Shown here in pieces: positions 8,636 through 15,714 of a DNA stretch of 15,714 nt. The notes under the pieces are model-generated. The model saw only the letters and a program-made list of their open reading frames with translations, had not been told where the DNA came from and did not search any database. The DNA is taken from NCBI GenBank assembly GCA_008017255.1, contig SSHD01000010.1, positions 1-15,714 of the forward strand, read 5' to 3'. Numbering within the stretch: the stretch's first letter is position 1; each line of letters starts with the position of its first letter. Source of the DNA: Acinetobacter sp. (GTDB lineage: Bacteria; Pseudomonadota; Gammaproteobacteria; Pseudomonadales; Moraxellaceae). The position numbers and the translations under genes were made by a program.

Positions 8636-9772
8636 CTAAAATAAGGCTTCTAAGCGCACAAAGGTACTGATATGGTGGTCACGATCTTCTCGGTGGTCAT
8701 TAAAATAGTTTAGATCGCCCTGCACATAAAACCATTCCCGCCAAAGCGGTTGTCGCCAAGACACAAAAGGTCCCCAACTGTTCAAGCGCAGGTCATTATT
8801 GTTGTAATAGCCACCAGTATGTATGCCATAGTTAAAATTGTTATGTGCAAAGAACTGATGTTGACGGAAAATTCGGTTCTGCCAAACCAAGTCATCCTCT
8901 TGTTCATCGGCATAAATCAAGCTGAATTGGTCGGACAAAAACGGCGTATTGGGGCGGGCATGGCTTAATTCTAAGTTGCTACGCACATAGTTTTCGCTGT
9001 CGCTACCATAACGATAGATTTGTTCGGCATTGAAATAAAAATCATTGCTTAATGCCCAGTTTTTCTCGGCTTTTAAGCGTAAATAAATATCATCACCAGA
9101 GCGAATCCCTAAATCGACATCGGTTTCAAACGGCAGTTTTTCCGAGAAATTTGACCAACGCAAGGCAATCGAACCATTGCTATCACGGGTTTGTTTGTGA
9201 TCGAATTTTTTATCAGTATCGGAATTCGGTTGGGTGTTGCTGTTGGCGATGTTGTTGTTAAATTCATCATCTAAAGAGTCATCACCAAATATCACGCTGA
9301 GTTTTTTTTCTAAGCTGGGTAACCTAATTTTGCCTCGAATACGTGGTTTCAATTCATATTGATCATATTCATCCCAATAATTATCTAACATGACACGAAT
9401 GGTGGCGGAAGCAGGGTTTTCTGGATCGACCTCACCAAACCATGCATCCATTTTGTGCGAGCTACGATCTGCCCAATCTCGAATATTACGTTGTTTAAGG
9501 TCAAGCCACGTTCTGCCTTCGGTTTCGGAAATTGCAGGCACGGCGGGCACATTGGATTGTTCGGGAAAGACCGTTGGGGCAGCATCAATCCATTTCGGAA
9601 TATAATAGAGGAAGTGTTTTGGCTCGGCTGTGGTGTTAAGCGTGCTTGGGGTTGTTTGATCGGGCGTAGAGCTATTCGTTTCTTCTGCATGTAGCGCATT
9701 TGATGACGCCACACAAAGTGCCAATATTGTAAGAAAAAGACGGGTTGCCCCTGTATGTGGGAAATTCATCAT
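8636..9772 (-). CDS. Predicted outer-membrane beta-barrel protein, function unknown
   Basis: A 378-residue protein with a signal peptide ending at about residue 29 (NALHA, then EET). A Ser/Thr/Pro-rich linker follows, then a region with RTWLDLKQRNIRDWADRSSH and DAWFGEVDPEN. After an Asp/Asn-rich low-complexity stretch (roughly residues 165-195), the C-terminal ~190 residues alternate polar and aromatic/hydrophobic residues (DIYLRLKAEKNW, FYFNAEQIYRYG, WFYVQGDLNYF). The protein ends FVRLEALF, with the terminal phenylalanine expected of substrates of the BAM outer-membrane assembly machine. I recall similar uncharacterised barrel proteins in Pseudomonas and Acinetobacter but cannot name the family. 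The ribosome site is weak; the start could be either of two adjacent ATGs. Location is inferred; the function is unknown. Confidence 0.75.
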   Translation of the reverse strand: MMNFPHTGATRLFLTILALCVASSNALHAEETNSSTPDQTTPSTLNTTAEPKHFLYYIPKWIDAAPTVFPEQSNVPAVPAISETEGRTWLDLKQRNIRDWADRSSHKMDAWFGEVDPENPASATIRVMLDNYWDEYDQYELKPRIRGKIRLPSLEKKLSVIFGDDSLDDEFNNNIANSNTQPNSDTDKKFDHKQTRDSNGSIALRWSNFSEKLPFETDVDLGIRSGDDIYLRLKAEKNWALSNDFYFNAEQIYRYGSDSENYVRSNLELSHARPNTPFLSDQFSLIYADEQEDDLVWQNRIFRQHQFFAHNNFNYGIHTGGYYNNNDLRLNSWGPFVSWRQPLWREWFYVQGDLNYFNDHREDRDHHISTFVRLEALF

Positions 9773-9781
9773 GATGTAATC

Positions 9782-9838
9782 TTATGGTTTATTATTGTTT
9801 TACAATAAGATTATTTGATTCATACAATCAAGCCATAA
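9782..9838 (-). repeat. Nested inverted repeats upstream of the outer-membrane protein gene
   Basis: Two small hairpins, TTATTGT-N3-ACAATAA (9792-9808) and TTGATT-N5-AATCAA (9815-9831), are enclosed by an outer pair TTATGG (9782-9787) and CCATAA (9833-9838). Together they could form a three-way junction in the leader, or represent operator half-sites. No clear -35/-10 pair was found here. Confidence 0.4.
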
Positions 9839-9840
9839 AA

Positions 9841-9874
9841 ACAAAAAAACAGCACTAAATTGCTGTTTTTTTGT
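9841..9874. terminator. Rho-independent terminator after the 472-aa gene
   Basis: A perfect 14-bp inverted repeat (9841-9854 with 9861-9874, loop CTAAAT) contains A7 and T7 runs, 25 bases downstream of the minus-strand stop at 9900. It separates the 61-aa/472-aa unit from the outer-membrane protein gene, so the latter needs its own promoter. Confidence 0.88.
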
Positions 9875-9899
9875 ACTGGAAATCTACGAAAGTTTCCGC

Positions 9900-11318
9900 T
9901 TAGGATGTCGACATATCGGCATTTTCTAAGGCATGAAATAAGCTTTGTACCGAAATGGGCTGTGGTAGATGGCTAATTACATGGCGAATCAGCTGCCAAG
10001 TATAGCCATCGGCACGGTCTAACAGTAAATACGGATAGGCTTGATCGTCGGGCGACAATTTAATCCGTTCTGCACCATGAATCACGCGAATTTTTTGCCG
10101 TTCTTTTAATAACAAAATTGGGGTTAAAAAGTTGGCAGCTACTTCATTAAATGGAATAAATTTTTGAATATTAATGAATGATGCAGGGATATACGGATAG
10201 GCGTTTTCATCACGTTGCCAAACCAACTCAGCATTCATAATGCATTCATTAAACAAGGATTCGTGCTGTGCATAATGCTGTTTAAAGGTATTCCAACTGG
10301 TCTGATGGATAGAGTTAGTTCTGGTATGACGCTGATCGGTATAGGTTTGCAAAATATTGGTTGCGAACTCGATACTATGCGTACCAATTAAAGCCACATA
10401 ATGTGAGAACTGACCTTGAACATATAATTGTTCAGCCACAAAAATTTGTGCGGTTTCCCAAACCGGTTGTTCGTCATTTTCAGCTTTCAGATATAGCCAT
10501 TCAACTTTAACATTTTGATCGGTTGGATTTTCGAGTTCAACACGATACAACGATGGAAATAGTTTTGGGCTAGCGCGCTCTAATCGGCACTGTAAACCGT
10601 CTAAATTAAATTCACTGTGTGACAGTGCTTTGGCTTTATTTAGATTTGCAGTCGGTCGTGGGTTCTGTCGAGAACCGAAGCTTGGTTTGACTATAGGTTT
10701 GGCAGGTCGAGGTTGTATTGTTGGAGCAGCTTGAAGTTTTTCTTGAATGATAGCTTCAAGCTCTGCTTCAAAATTCGCATGTTGTTGTCTCATTGCAGAT
10801 AAGGTGTCCTTATGAGTTGCTTGGTTTGAAGCCTGAGGAGATTCTAAAACTGGAATTAGATTTTGTAATTCACTATCGGTTTTAACATATTGTTGGGCGT
10901 TCTTTTGTATCCACTGTAAGGCTTCTTCGGTGGAGTTTAACCATGGGCTTCTTAAGAAAGAAAGTAAAGGGCGTACTACCCAAATTTGCCAATGATTTGC
11001 TTGACGCAATGCAGCCCAACCCATTTTAGGGGCAGCAAATAACACTTCTTCTAGCCGACTGGAAAAGTTAAACGTCCCACAATAGGTCGTGCTATAACCA
11101 TAGCGGGTCAGTTCTTCTATCGGAAAGCCATGTTGTTGAATGACTGATTTAAAAGTACCGAGCTGGTCTTGAAACATCGGGTCGTCACAAGAGGCGCAAA
11201 TATCTTTAATACGTTGTTTGGCTTTGGCGATTTCAAAAAGCGATTGTTTATCATTATCTAGCCCATCGATCAGCTGTTTGAGCTCATCGACTAAGAGTGC
11301 TTTCTCTAATACATCCAT
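9900..11318 (-). CDS. Uncharacterised 472-aa protein with possible ParB-like C-terminal segment
   Basis: I do not recognise the whole protein. It has no signal peptide or membrane segment. Residues 1-60 are charged and helical. Residues 60-130 include YGYSTTYCGTFNFSSRLEEV and a Trp-rich stretch. Residues 195-230 are a Pro/Ala/Lys linker (LQAAPTIQPRPAKPIVKPSF), and a globular C-terminal half follows. From about residue 385, the order IPFNEVAANFLTPILLL, KIRVIHGAERIKL (HGAER at 414-418), then YLLLDR recalls the ParB/sulfiredoxin fold pattern (recommendation-like loop, P-hydrophobic strand, hxG..R). The usual Ala-rich helix after the motif is lacking, so this is only a suggestion. The start ATG (11316-11318) has AAGGA eight bases upstream, overlapping the stop of the 61-aa gene, which implies translational coupling. 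It is followed by a terminator. Confidence 0.7.
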   Translation of the reverse strand: MDVLEKALLVDELKQLIDGLDNDKQSLFEIAKAKQRIKDICASCDDPMFQDQLGTFKSVIQQHGFPIEELTRYGYSTTYCGTFNFSSRLEEVLFAAPKMGWAALRQANHWQIWVVRPLLSFLRSPWLNSTEEALQWIQKNAQQYVKTDSELQNLIPVLESPQASNQATHKDTLSAMRQQHANFEAELEAIIQEKLQAAPTIQPRPAKPIVKPSFGSRQNPRPTANLNKAKALSHSEFNLDGLQCRLERASPKLFPSLYRVELENPTDQNVKVEWLYLKAENDEQPVWETAQIFVAEQLYVQGQFSHYVALIGTHSIEFATNILQTYTDQRHTRTNSIHQTSWNTFKQHYAQHESLFNECIMNAELVWQRDENAYPYIPASFINIQKFIPFNEVAANFLTPILLLKERQKIRVIHGAERIKLSPDDQAYPYLLLDRADGYTWQLIRHVISHLPQPISVQSLFHALENADMSTS

Positions 11319-11325
11319 CTACTTT

Positions 11326-11331
11326 TCCTTA
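11326..11331 (-). promoter_or_regulatory. Shine-Dalgarno overlapping upstream stop codon
   Basis: On the minus strand, TAA (the stop of the 61-aa gene, 11329-11331) runs into AAGGA (11326-11330), the ribosome site for the 472-aa gene. Ribosomes finishing the first gene stop directly on the start signal of the second. Confidence 0.7.
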
Positions 11332-11514
11332 GAGATAGGCTTGAGCCTGCTTTAAATAATAAATCAAGATCAAATCGAGCGCTTTTTCTAACAAGTCACG
11401 TTCCGTGGGCTGTAGAGAATCTTGCTGCTTCGCTAGATCCACAAGCTCTTTGACACTTATTTGTTCCAGTCCAATTTGACCGCTGATAAAGGCTTGTAAC
11501 GCGTGCATTTCCAT
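11329..11514 (-). CDS. Small hypothetical protein, first gene of a coupled pair
   Basis: A 61-residue, mostly helical acidic protein (LEQISVKELVDLAKQQ, then LEKALDLILIYYLKQAQAYL) with no cysteine, signal peptide or obvious membrane span. It is supported as real mainly by context. Its stop codon lies inside the Shine-Dalgarno of the 472-aa gene, only 10 bases separate the two, and a TATAAT box lies just upstream. The start is either the ATG at 11512-11514 or the ATG two codons later; both have weak ribosome sites. Its size and coupling to a larger partner would fit an accessory or regulatory subunit, but no family is recognised and no function is assigned. Confidence 0.6.
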   Translation of the reverse strand: MEMHALQAFISGQIGLEQISVKELVDLAKQQDSLQPTERDLLEKALDLILIYYLKQAQAYL

Positions 11515-11539
11515 AACAAAACAATGTCACTTTATGACG

Positions 11540-11545
11540 ATTATA
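11540..11545 (-). promoter_or_regulatory. Candidate -10 box of the 61-aa/472-aa transcript
   Basis: A perfect TATAAT on the minus strand lies 25 bases upstream of the 61-aa start, in an AT-rich stretch. The hexamer at 16-18-base spacing is a poor -35 (ATAGAT at 17 bases), so the promoter may be weak or activator-dependent. Confidence 0.4.
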
Positions 11546-11887
11546 AAATAAATTAAGACAAAATCTATAGGCTCTCAAATGGAAAAGCAATGCTTCTATG
11601 GCAGAAAAGAGAGAGCTTGATCATGTTTTAACATCAAAACCAATACATTTTACTGCAAAGGCATCGTAGAAACAGATGGTTTTTGGTTATTTGATTTAAA
11701 AATTAACATATCAATTGTGATTGGTCTCACAAAACCGCTGTTTGAAAGTTGAACAATGCAGCGGATGCTTTGTAACAGGGTGTATCTTGAGTTGCTCGGT
11801 GCAAGGAGGTGTACAGCCCTGCTATTGCCGATCATCATTTGGCTAAATGGTTTTAGCGCATCGAGCGGCGTCGCTGGCAAGCAATGT
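11546..11887. other. Intergenic stretch without a supported gene
   Basis: About 340 bases between the lipoprotein stop (11888) and the promoter of the next minus-strand unit. A 76-codon open frame (11650-11880, minus) exists but starts with TTG, has no ribosome site and resembles no family. An imperfect inverted repeat, ACAAAACCGCTG with CAGCGGATGCTTTGT (near 11729-11775), could form a bulged hairpin. No T-tailed terminator for the lipoprotein gene was seen. This may be a decayed gene or an untranslated RNA region. Confidence 0.35.
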
Positions 11888-12583
11888 TTAATTAAAAATC
11901 TTCTCTGCCGCTTGGAACGGTAAGCTCACTACATCTATGGCAACTGCAAACGGAAACAGCGCCAGTTTTTCCAGTGGATTCATGCCTGACTTTGTGCTGG
12001 CACGTTGTTGTTGCTGAGTATAAATGGTCACCTGATACGGCTTACTTAAGGCCTGTAACGATTGCAGGTTATTGGCAACTGGGTAGACCATGCCGACAAG
12101 TTGAATATCAAAGCAAAAGCGTTGTGCTTGCATGCGTTCATCACTGGCGGTTGAACATTCTTTCGCACCATTTTCAATAAAGAATTGTAAGTCATTTTTG
12201 CTGATATCTTGTTTCAATTTGACATAAGTCAGTGGCAAGGTGCCGGAAAACTGACCGTCATTTTGTTTGGCATAAAAGCGTAACTCGCGGGTGACTTGAA
12301 TATTTTGGCTGTCTAATTGGCTCATTAGGCGCAGAAATTGTGTGCCGCCACGAGTGAGCACGTAGCTATGTTTATAGCCTGCGATGACTAAGCTGTCTGG
12401 CGTTAAGTTTGGGTCGGTACGGGTTGCAGGACGTCCGAAAGCCACCACTTGATCTTCCACTAAGTTGACCTGAATAGTTGTGCTGCTGTGACGATAATCT
12501 TTTTTTATTAAGGTAGAAGTGGCACATGCAGTGCATAGCGTTGCGCTGATAAGTGCGGTAAATATCCCTCGTGTTGTTTTCAC
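11888..12583 (-). CDS. Predicted lipoprotein, function unknown
   Basis: A 231-residue exported protein. The N-terminus MKTTRGIFTALISATLCTAC fits a lipoprotein signal with lipidated Cys20. The lipobox is unusual in having Cys, not Leu, at -3 (Leu is at -4). The mature part is mostly beta-like with two cysteines (143 and 157) that may pair. The C-terminus, LEKLALFPFAVAIDVVSLPFQ, resembles the closing motif of YceK/YidQ-type small lipoproteins (a hydrophobic stretch around PF-x-x-x-x-D followed by P), but only that part matches. It starts with GTG (12581-12583), supported by a strong AGGAG ribosome site. The gene follows the diguanylate cyclase by 51 bases on the same strand without a visible terminator, so they may be co-transcribed. 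Role unknown. Confidence 0.75.
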   Translation of the reverse strand: MKTTRGIFTALISATLCTACATSTLIKKDYRHSSTTIQVNLVEDQVVAFGRPATRTDPNLTPDSLVIAGYKHSYVLTRGGTQFLRLMSQLDSQNIQVTRELRFYAKQNDGQFSGTLPLTYVKLKQDISKNDLQFFIENGAKECSTASDERMQAQRFCFDIQLVGMVYPVANNLQSLQALSKPYQVTIYTQQQQRASTKSGMNPLEKLALFPFAVAIDVVSLPFQAAEKIFN

Positions 12584-12590
12584 GATGCTT

Positions 12591-12596
12591 ACTCCT
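12591..12596 (-). promoter_or_regulatory. Ribosome site supporting a GTG start
   Basis: AGGAGT on the minus strand lies seven bases upstream of the GTG at 12581-12583. It decides the start of the lipoprotein gene, because no ATG in that frame gives a complete signal peptide. Confidence 0.7.
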
Positions 12597-12634
12597 GTAA
12601 TGATCGTTTTATTGTTGTTTTTGCAGAAATTATA

Positions 12635-13612
12635 TTACAACACAATCACCCGATTGCGACCAGTTTCTTTGGCTCGATACAATAAGCCATCAATCATGGA
12701 AATAAATTGTTCGGCGTTATCGCCGTGTTGCGGCACGATTGCACCGACACTACAACTGGCGGTTAAGGCAACGGCAGTGCAGTCGGTTAAGTTGTCATCG
12801 CAGCAAATAAGGGTGTTGGCAATACAAAGGCGAATGCGTTCAGCAATTTCCATCGCATCTTCTTGATGCGTTGACGGTAAGATCACGATAAACTCTTCTC
12901 CGCCAACACGCGCGGCGAGATCTCCAGCCCGAATTTGCGATTTGAGTAATTGTGCAATTTGCTTGAGTGCTAAGTCACCCACATGGTGTCCATAGTGGTC
13001 ATTGCAGTGTTTAAAGAAATCAATATCAATCATGATGATTGCAAGTGGAGTTTGCGCATCGATCGCATTTTCCCATTCGCGTGCTAAAACAATATCATAT
13101 AACCGTCGATTGGCAATTTGCGTTAAACCATCTTGATAAGACAACACTTCCAGCTCTTGTTTAAGTCGAATCAACTCATCTTCATTTTTTTTACGTTCAC
13201 TAATGTCAAACATAAAACCCACTAAGGCTTCTGTTTCATTATTGTTGCGAATCACGTGTACGACATCTCGAATCCACACATAGCTACCATCGGCTTTTAG
13301 GGCGCGGTAATCTGCTTCGTGGTCAATCCCTTCTTTCGATTGAGAAACACACATTCCAACCACACGATCACGGTCTTCAGGATGCATACGTTCCACCCAA
13401 TCGTTGACACTCACCCAAGAATCGGTTTCCCAACCGAGAAGTTCCTGAATTTGTGGGCCAATATAGGTGAACTGCATGCTTTGCCAATCAATTTTCCATG
13501 GAATGGCTTTGGTCGATTCCAAAAGTGTTTTGTAGAAAGTGTAATCCGACGCTGCGGTGTGATGTTGGATTTCAATTTTTTCGTTCATGGCTGCATGGCT
13601 CATCTTCGACAT
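12635..13612 (-). CDS. PAS-domain diguanylate cyclase (GGEEF)
   Basis: It makes the second messenger c-di-GMP from two GTP. Residue numbers here count from the longest frame (TTG at 13651). A PAS_3-type sensor domain (about 40-155) contains WVERMHPEDRDRV and ends FMFDISERKK. A short coiled linker leads to the GGDEF domain (about 165-338), with DGLTQIANRR, the metal/substrate segment MIDIDFFKHCNDHYGH, and the active-site GGEEF at 250-254. An RAGD (241-244) five residues before it fits the RxxD inhibitory site, so product feedback is likely. No membrane segments are present, so it is a cytoplasmic sensor. The start is uncertain: ATGs occur at 13648, 13612, 13603 and 13588. I chose 13612 because a 9-bp palindrome covers the region before it and the upstream starts lack a ribosome site. 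The ligand of the PAS domain is unknown. Confidence 0.92.
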   Translation of the reverse strand: MSKMSHAAMNEKIEIQHHTAASDYTFYKTLLESTKAIPWKIDWQSMQFTYIGPQIQELLGWETDSWVSVNDWVERMHPEDRDRVVGMCVSQSKEGIDHEADYRALKADGSYVWIRDVVHVIRNNNETEALVGFMFDISERKKNEDELIRLKQELEVLSYQDGLTQIANRRLYDIVLAREWENAIDAQTPLAIIMIDIDFFKHCNDHYGHHVGDLALKQIAQLLKSQIRAGDLAARVGGEEFIVILPSTHQEDAMEIAERIRLCIANTLICCDDNLTDCTAVALTASCSVGAIVPQHGDNAEQFISMIDGLLYRAKETGRNRVIVL

Positions 13613-13621
13613 CTTGCTCTG

Positions 13622-13646
13622 GGGCTTAAATTGATGTTTTAAGCCC
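13622..13646. repeat. Perfect 9-bp inverted repeat at the 5' end of the cyclase gene
   Basis: GGGCTTAAA (13622-13630) and TTTAAGCCC (13638-13646) are separated by seven bases. The repeat overlaps the first possible ATG (13646-13648) and lies just upstream of the preferred start. It could be a leader hairpin hiding a ribosome site, an attenuator, or an operator. Confidence 0.6.
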
Positions 13647-13649
13647 ATC

Positions 13650-13708
13650 AAAAGAAATGTGTTAATTTCATTTAAATCGATGGTTTAAATTTGAATAACA
13701 TTTCTTTT
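13650..13708. repeat. Large nested inverted repeat upstream of the diguanylate cyclase
   Basis: The outer arms AAAAGAAATGT (13650-13660) and ACATTTCTTTT (13698-13708) are perfect 11-bp complements. The inner arms ATTTAAA (13670-13676) and TTTAAAT (13684-13690) flank a 7-base centre containing TCGATGG. The bases between the arms also pair partly, so the whole 59 bases form one imperfect palindrome in the presumed promoter of the cyclase. Confidence 0.6.
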
Positions 13709-14060
13709 ATAGAGATATTTCATTTGCATAGATATATAAGTCACTCAACTGGTTGCCCCATAACGACCAGCTATGCTATTAGTATAATCTACTCAAGCGA
13801 AAAGCGAATTTTTAACCGACCAAAAACTTGTTACAAAATACCAAACAATACAAATCTACGCATGAGCCGTAGTATTTTTGAATCAATGGTGAAAACTGTA
13901 TATATATTTGGTCAGTAGCGTATATTGGATATTGAGTGCAAAAAATTAACCATCTTGACCTCTTATCTGAGTCTTACTGAATTCAACACGACTTTGCAGT
14001 AGCCTATAAATAAATAGATACTTTTTATTTAAGTGATATTCTTTTTATGGTGATTGATTT

Positions 14061-14065
14061 TGGAG
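14061..14065 (+). promoter_or_regulatory. Ribosome site fixing the start of the 170-aa gene
   Basis: TGGAG lies six bases before the ATG at 14072. It supports that start over the TTG at 14054 and gives a clean signal peptide. Confidence 0.65.
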
Positions 14066-14071
14066 CAAGTG

Positions 14072-14584
14072 ATGAATTTCCTGAAACGATTCTCCTTAAT
14101 TGTGGTCTGGGCGGGAATGTATTTTCCGATGGCTCAAGCCAATACAGTGGCTGAGTTACCCACTATTCGTATTATGGCGGAGTCTGAAATGCGTGCAGAG
14201 CAAGTTGGGCCGCTTCCATTTCAGGAAGAGCCACAAGTACGTCAAGCTTTGCAACATTATGTATATAAAATTCAAAAAAATATGCAGGATGCTGAAGTGG
14301 GTGAAACCGCAACGATTGTGAATTATCAGCCAGAAACTCAACCCGATATGTCGCAATTTTCACCAGTATTACAAGAATATATTTTTGCTGTTGCGGCAGG
14401 TTTACAACCACCTGACCCAACCGTTGGCCTGTTTACGATGCTAAAACCTTTGAATATTAACCGAAATAATGCAGAGAGTTTTCGCGAGGGTACAATGAAA
14501 GTCAATTTGAATGATCTTTTGCAATTGCAGCAGCAAATTCGAGATGGGTTAAACCCTTCACAGAACCCGCTGTTTCCGCGTTAA
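14072..14584 (+). CDS. Exported protein of unknown function
   Basis: A 170-residue protein with a clear Sec signal peptide (MNFLKRFSLIVVWAGMYFPM, then AQA) and cleavage before NTVAEL. The mature part (about 147 residues) has no cysteines and no membrane spans. It is Gln/Pro-rich and contains TIRIMAESEMR, a helical QVRQALQHYVYKIQKNMQ segment, an AAGLQPPDPTVGLFTMLKPL stretch, and a Gln-rich C-terminal helix ending NPLFPR. I recognise no domain. The opening ELPTIRIMAESEMR loosely recalls the plug start of TonB-dependent receptors, but the rest does not fit a receptor. It is probably periplasmic. It shares a terminator with the convergent fadA gene and is transcribed divergently from the diguanylate cyclase. 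Confidence 0.75.
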   Translation: MNFLKRFSLIVVWAGMYFPMAQANTVAELPTIRIMAESEMRAEQVGPLPFQEEPQVRQALQHYVYKIQKNMQDAEVGETATIVNYQPETQPDMSQFSPVLQEYIFAVAAGLQPPDPTVGLFTMLKPLNINRNNAESFREGTMKVNLNDLLQLQQQIRDGLNPSQNPLFPR

Positions 14585-14604
14585 AAATTTGATTTTAGCG
14601 ATAA

Positions 14605-14633
14605 AAAAATCCCCGCACTGAGCGGGGATTTTT
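14605..14633. terminator. Convergent rho-independent terminator (exported protein / fadA)
   Basis: A perfect 12-bp stem (14605-14616 with 14622-14633, loop ACTGA) with a GC-rich core CCCCGC/GCGGGG is flanked by A and T runs. It lies between two convergent stop codons and can serve both strands. Confidence 0.94.
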
Positions 14634-14651
14634 ATTTTATCTTAGTGTTAA

Positions 14652-15714
<1,063 letters not shown>

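Larger units (their letters stand above)
13649..14071. other. Divergent intergenic region, 420 bases, no gene supported
   Basis: An AT-rich gap between the cyclase gene and the exported 170-aa protein gene. It holds a 59-base imperfect palindrome (13650-13708), an isolated TATAAT on the plus strand (13783-13788) with no good -35, and an 8-bp inverted repeat, TAAATAAA/TTTATTTA (14007-14031). Upstream of the rightward gene, TTGCAG (13994-13999) and GATACT 17 bases later form a modest promoter candidate. A 75-codon open frame from 13691 begins with TTG, has no ribosome site and is not believed. Confidence 0.4.

Noticed and set aside
10980..11318. Resemblance of the N-terminus of the 472-aa protein (FKSVIQQHGFPIEELTRYG) to the linker of H-NS-like proteins
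   Set aside because: Only a short helical segment matches, and the DNA-binding tail typical of H-NS is absent.
11650..11880. 76-codon minus-strand frame downstream of the lipoprotein gene
   Set aside because: It has a TTG start, no ribosome site, no recognisable family, and a composition typical of random sequence. It could at most be a relic.
13691..13918. 75-codon plus-strand frame in the cyclase upstream gap
   Set aside because: It has a TTG start within the palindrome, no ribosome site, and Ile/Ser/Tyr-rich composition expected from AT-rich non-coding DNA.

Overview
The window looks like a chromosomal stretch of an Acinetobacter species or a close Moraxellaceae relative. The basis is the RpoC sequence with its characteristic C-terminus, moderate GC content, and small AT-rich gaps with strong rho-independent terminators. 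This is an inference from recognised protein sequence, not a database match. No mobile element, CRISPR array, tRNA or rRNA was seen, and most of the window reads as core chromosome.

Layout. (1) 1-3341: the 3' four-fifths of rpoC (RNA polymerase beta' subunit, + strand), cut by the left edge and closed by a terminator. (2) 3456-6463: a secreted alpha/beta hydrolase (-), a glycine-zipper lipoprotein (+), a DUF4442-type hot-dog thioesterase (-), and a cytoplasmic alpha/beta hydrolase resembling the N-terminal half of EphD-type proteins (+). (3) 6614-8533: htpG (bacterial Hsp90, +), preceded by a plausible heat-shock (sigma-32) promoter and followed by a clear terminator. (4) 8636-11514: a minus-strand block with a predicted outer-membrane barrel protein and, upstream of it, a tightly coupled pair of unknown genes (61 aa and 472 aa). 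The 472-aa protein has a C-terminal segment reminiscent of the ParB/sulfiredoxin-like fold. (5) 11888-13612: a minus-strand pair, a PAS-GGDEF diguanylate cyclase followed 51 bases later by a small exported lipoprotein. (6) 14072-14584: an exported protein of unknown function (+), sharing a convergent terminator with (7) fadA (3-ketoacyl-CoA thiolase, -), which runs off the right edge.

How the genes work together. The well-understood genes cover transcription (rpoC), protein folding under stress (htpG), fatty-acid beta-oxidation (fadA) and c-di-GMP signalling (PAS-GGDEF). Between them lie envelope proteins (two lipoproteins, one outer-membrane protein, one periplasmic protein, one secreted esterase) and three likely acyl, ester or epoxide-acting enzymes. 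Nothing proves that these form one pathway.

The least explained parts are the 61-aa/472-aa gene pair, the adjoining outer-membrane protein, and several nested inverted repeats in promoter regions. The most striking repeats lie just upstream of and across the 5' end of the diguanylate cyclase gene. I did not find a clearly new multi-gene defence or mobile system; the 61-aa/472-aa unit is the best candidate for something undescribed.
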